From an uncultured Lachnospiraceae bacterium (lineage in GTDB: Bacteria > Bacillota > Clostridia > Lachnospirales > Lachnospiraceae), in the NCBI GenBank assembly GCA_910585395.1, contig CAJUCK010000021.1, forward strand, positions 28,432 through 36,068: a stretch of 7,637 nt of DNA, in the 5' to 3' direction. A program made the translations under genes and the position numbers. Below the pieces are notes generated by a model. It searched no databases, was not told where the DNA came from, and worked only from the letters and a program-made list of their open reading frames with translations. Positions 5,533-7,637 of the stretch are shown piece after piece. Within the stretch, counting starts at the first letter, position 1; the number at the start of each line of letters is the position of its first letter.

Positions 5533-6399
5533 CTATTCTGCTTTTCCAACAGAGCCAAACAACTCCATTTTTTCCTTCACTGTAGCTTTGATTGCCTCAG
5601 CGCCCGGAGCCAGAAGTTTCCGCGGGTCAAACCCTTTGCCTTCCTGATCCTTGCCTGCCTCAATATATTTCCTGGTAGCTTCTGCAAAAGAAAGCTGGCA
5701 CTCTGTATTCACATTGATCTTTGCTACACCAAGAGAAATTGCCTTTTTAATCATATCCTCTGGAATTCCTGTTCCACCGTGAAGCACCAGCGGCATCTCT
5801 CCAGTCTTCTGCTGAACGGCATCCAACGTCTCGAAACTCAAACCTGCCCAATTATCTGGATATTTACCATGTATGTTACCGATTCCTGCCGCCAGCATAT
5901 CCACGCCAAGATCGGCAATTGCCTTGCACTCATCGGGATCCGCACATTCTCCTGCTCCAACTACTCCGTCTTCTTCACCGCCGATAGAGCCTACCTCTGC
6001 TTCAATAGACATCCCCTTGTCATGGGCAATTTTCACAAGTTCCGTCGTCTTTGTAACATTCTCATCAATTGGATAGTGGGAACCGTCAAACATAATAGAA
6101 GAAAATCCTGCTTCCACACATTTCAGACATCCTTCATAGCTGCCATGATCCAAATGCAGTGCAACGGGAACGGTAATATTTAATTCTTCCAGCATACCGT
6201 TTACCATACCTACTACTGTCTTATATCCGGTCATGTATTTTCCTGCTCCCTCAGAAACACCCAGGATTACCGGGGATTTTAATTCCTGCGCAGTCAGTAA
6301 GATGGACTTTGTCCACTCCAGATTGTTGATGTTAAACTGTCCAACAGCATAATGTCCTGCTTTTGCTTTCTGTAACATTTCTTTTGCAGATACTAACAT
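5533..6399 (-). CDS. fba: Class II fructose-1,6-bisphosphate aldolase
   Basis: This zinc enzyme reversibly cleaves fructose-1,6-bisphosphate to dihydroxyacetone phosphate and glyceraldehyde-3-phosphate in glycolysis and gluconeogenesis. At 288 residues it has the usual length of the short (class IIB) form. It carries both class II signatures: VPVALHLDHGS (77-87), with catalytic D84 and zinc ligand H85, and IEAEVGSIGGEEDG (132-145). The other zinc histidines are H177 (GNIHGKY) and H207 (VLHGGTG), followed by KINVNTE (227-233). The tail FDPRKLLAPG (257-266) favours fructose- over tagatose-bisphosphate aldolase, although the two cannot be fully separated by eye. The ATG has GGAGG 7 nt upstream. 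It stands alone between gaps of about 150 and 230 bases; no convincing terminator directly follows it. Confidence 0.96.
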   Translation of the reverse strand: MLVSAKEMLQKAKAGHYAVGQFNINNLEWTKSILLTAQELKSPVILGVSEGAGKYMTGYKTVVGMVNGMLEELNITVPVALHLDHGSYEGCLKCVEAGFSSIMFDGSHYPIDENVTKTTELVKIAHDKGMSIEAEVGSIGGEEDGVVGAGECADPDECKAIADLGVDMLAAGIGNIHGKYPDNWAGLSFETLDAVQQKTGEMPLVLHGGTGIPEDMIKKAISLGVAKINVNTECQLSFAEATRKYIEAGKDQEGKGFDPRKLLAPGAEAIKATVKEKMELFGSVGKAE

Positions 6400-6417
6400 T
6401 TCTTTTCCTCCATTTCC

Positions 6418-6441
6418 GTTTCCTGCTCCCAGGCAGAAAAC
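6418..6441 (-). promoter_or_regulatory. Hairpin in the fba leader
   Basis: Arms GTTTTCTGC (6433-6441) and GCAGGAAAC (6418-6426) pair over 9 bp with one T-G wobble around a six-base loop CTGGGA. They end about 8 nt before the GGAGG of fba. No T-run follows, so it is not a terminator; a 5' mRNA-stabilising or translational role is possible. The loop lacks the first-position A of ANTAR-target hexaloops. Confidence 0.45.
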
Positions 6442-6457
6442 CCGACTATAATTTCAT

Positions 6458-6486
6458 TCTATAACCTTTGAGAGAGACTATGTTCT
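6458..6486 (-). promoter_or_regulatory. Weak candidate promoter for fba
   Basis: TATAGA (6458-6463) has AGAACA (6481-6486) 17 nt upstream, only 3 of 6 -35 matches; a second -10-like TATAGT lies at 6445-6450 without a recognisable -35. One promoter is expected in this 147-bp gap, but I cannot single it out firmly. Confidence 0.3.
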
Positions 6487-6517
6487 CACCTGACATATAG
6501 TTTACCTTATTTTCCCT

Positions 6518-6536
6518 AAAAAGAAAAGTATTTTCT
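6518..6536 (-). terminator. Weak AU-rich terminator after the lipid kinase gene
   Basis: AGAAAA (6531-6536), loop TAC and TTTTCT (6522-6527), followed by four more T residues, begin 10 nt after the stop at 6547. The stem has a single G-C pair, so termination would be inefficient if it occurs. Confidence 0.3.
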
Positions 6537-6546
6537 AACAGAAATC

Positions 6547-7461
6547 TCAATATTCTGGCAGAAATTTCACGCCTGGCCTCACCATAATCTCAACCGCCTG
6601 GCGCTTATTTTGGATGCTGACTTCTATGTGATCCCCGCCATACTCTCCGTCAAGCGTCCAGGAAACTTTTTCCAGAGACTTTATATTGATCTGTTCTGTC
6701 TTAAAGGTATAAATCAGATCTGTATCATCAATAAGGTTCGTAAGACTGGCAATAATCTCATTAAGTTCTATGGGATTCTTCGGCATTTTCACCAGAGTTA
6801 CCTCAAACATCCCATCATCCAGCTTCACATTTTTTCCTGTGATGTTTTTAAACCCGCCTGCCGAAGTGGAATTGGTAACCATCCCATAAATAAATTCATC
6901 CTCTATTTCCTGATCTCCTGCAGAAATCTTTAGATGGTAAGACTGTATAGATGCAATCCGCTTAACGCCCTCTAAAAGATAAGCCAGATGTCCGATCCTG
7001 TTTTTCAGATCCTGGCTGGTGGCATAGGAGACATCTGTAAACAGGCCAAAGGCAGCAATATACACAAAATACTCTTCATTAAAACTTCCCACGTCACAGG
7101 CAAATGGGATCCCCCCTACTGCCACCTGTGCCGCTTTATCCATATTTTTAGGTATTTTCAGAGAACCAGCAAAATCATTCGTGCTTCCTGAGGGAATATA
7201 ACCGATGGGCACCCTGTCCCTGCGCTGCATCATTCCGCTCACCACTTCATCTAATGTACCATCCCCGCCGCTGCATACTACCAGTTCATATCTGCCGGCC
7301 TCTTTCTGTACCAGCTCCATAGCATCCTGGGGCTGCTGGGTAGGATAAACAGTTACCTCATAGCCAGTTTTCACAAAATGGTCTACGATACTCAGCAGTC
7401 TGTTTTTGATCTGCCCTTTCCCGGAAAAGGGATTGAACACAAATAAAAGCTTTTTCTTCAT
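6547..7461 (-). CDS. YegS/Rv2252/BmrU-family lipid kinase (diacylglycerol kinase catalytic domain)
   Basis: A 304-residue soluble, membrane-associating lipid kinase that likely phosphorylates diacylglycerol or a related lipid with ATP. Motifs: NPFSGKG (10-16) at the nucleotide-binding start, the catalytic GGDGT (65-69), PSGSTNDFA (90-98, matching the family's P-x-G-T-x-N-D-F-A with Ser in place of Thr), LDDG (214-217) and LDGE (270-273), the last two being conserved in the C-terminal beta domain. The frame extends to a GTG at 7509, but that would overlap whiA by about 40 bases. The ATG at 7461 is preferred because AGAGGTGA lies 7 nt upstream and the family N-terminus KKLLFVFNP begins there. 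It is 7 nt downstream of whiA, so the two are co-transcribed. The precise lipid substrate cannot be decided from sequence. Confidence 0.93.
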   Translation of the reverse strand: MKKKLLFVFNPFSGKGQIKNRLLSIVDHFVKTGYEVTVYPTQQPQDAMELVQKEAGRYELVVCSGGDGTLDEVVSGMMQRRDRVPIGYIPSGSTNDFAGSLKIPKNMDKAAQVAVGGIPFACDVGSFNEEYFVYIAAFGLFTDVSYATSQDLKNRIGHLAYLLEGVKRIASIQSYHLKISAGDQEIEDEFIYGMVTNSTSAGGFKNITGKNVKLDDGMFEVTLVKMPKNPIELNEIIASLTNLIDDTDLIYTFKTEQINIKSLEKVSWTLDGEYGGDHIEVSIQNKRQAVEIMVRPGVKFLPEY

Positions 7462-7468
7462 CCCTGAT

Positions 7469-7637
7469 TCACCTCTTTTTTGCTTCTCTAAGCTCCTCTG
7501 CCATTTCACATAATCTGCGCAGCCGATGATTGACGCCAGACTTTCCCACTGGAGGTTCCAGCAGTGTTCCCAGTTCCTTTAAGGACGCCTGGGGATATTG
7601 AAGACGCAGCAGTGCAATCTCCCTCAGATTGTCTGGC
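7469..7637 (-). CDS. whiA: DNA-binding protein WhiA, C-terminal 55 codons (partial)
   Basis: The frame enters from the high-coordinate edge and ends at TGA 7469-7471. The readable 55 residues begin PDNLREIALLRLQYPQASLK, continue through ELGTLLEPPVGKSGVNHRLRRL and end in a charged tail. This is the characteristic helix-turn-helix C-terminus of WhiA: LREIA-LR, YP-ASL-ELG and the K-SGVNHRLR signature. WhiA is a conserved Gram-positive protein combining a LAGLIDADG-like domain with this DNA-binding domain, acting in sporulation or cell division. The N-terminal part lies outside the window. The lipid kinase ribosome binding site covers its stop codon, pointing to a shared transcript. Confidence 0.93.
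   Translation of the reverse strand, partial: PDNLREIALLRLQYPQASLKELGTLLEPPVGKSGVNHRLRRLCEMAEELREAKKR

Noticed and set aside
5485..6183. 232-codon plus-strand open frame
   Set aside because: It is antisense to fba, whose catalytic motifs are intact; the product is compositionally odd with no recognisable domain.
7462..7509. In-frame extension of the lipid kinase to a GTG at 7509
   Set aside because: It would overlap the conserved end of whiA in another frame; the ATG at 7461 has a proper ribosome binding site and matches the family start.

Overview
The window is a moderately AT-rich stretch of a Gram-positive anaerobe's chromosome, most likely Clostridia and plausibly Lachnospiraceae. This rests on a WhiA C-terminus followed by a YegS/BmrU-type lipid kinase, a class II fructose-bisphosphate aldolase, a type III glutamine synthetase, strong AGGAGG-type ribosome binding sites and intrinsic terminators. 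The genus is not determinable from the sequence alone. All confident genes lie on the minus strand, so the window is read from high to low coordinates. No mobile element, CRISPR array, tRNA or rRNA was seen.

Layout in transcription order: (1) 7637-7469, the last 55 codons of whiA, followed 7 nt later by a YegS/DagK-like lipid kinase (7461-6547) whose ribosome binding site overlaps the whiA stop. (2) 6399-5533, fba, monocistronic in appearance, with a hairpin in its leader. (3) 5302-3188, type III glutamine synthetase, with its own sigma-A-like promoter and a terminator-shaped hairpin between promoter and start codon, so probably controlled by attenuation. (4) 3187-2749, a 439-bp gap holding two strong hairpins, a possible plus-strand promoter/small RNA and the promoter of the next gene. 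(5) 2748-2011, a receiver-domain protein lacking the phosphoacceptor aspartate and the acidic pair, with an unrecognised helical C-terminal half, closed by a good terminator. (6) 1840-62, a tight three-gene operon: ECF sigma factor, a small two-helix membrane protein that overlaps it (candidate anti-sigma factor) and a zinc-ribbon membrane protein with an extracytoplasmic domain. A promoter resembling ECF sigma targets lies just upstream, suggesting autoregulation.

Regions 1-3 are housekeeping functions: developmental/cell-division regulator, lipid phosphorylation, glycolysis and ammonium assimilation. Regions 5-6 are accessory regulatory genes. The least explained parts are the glnA leader with its mutually exclusive pairings, the degenerate receiver protein, and the sigma/membrane-protein operon, which may be an envelope-sensing circuit with an uncharacterised anti-sigma partner. 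None of the three is proven to be a new system from sequence alone.
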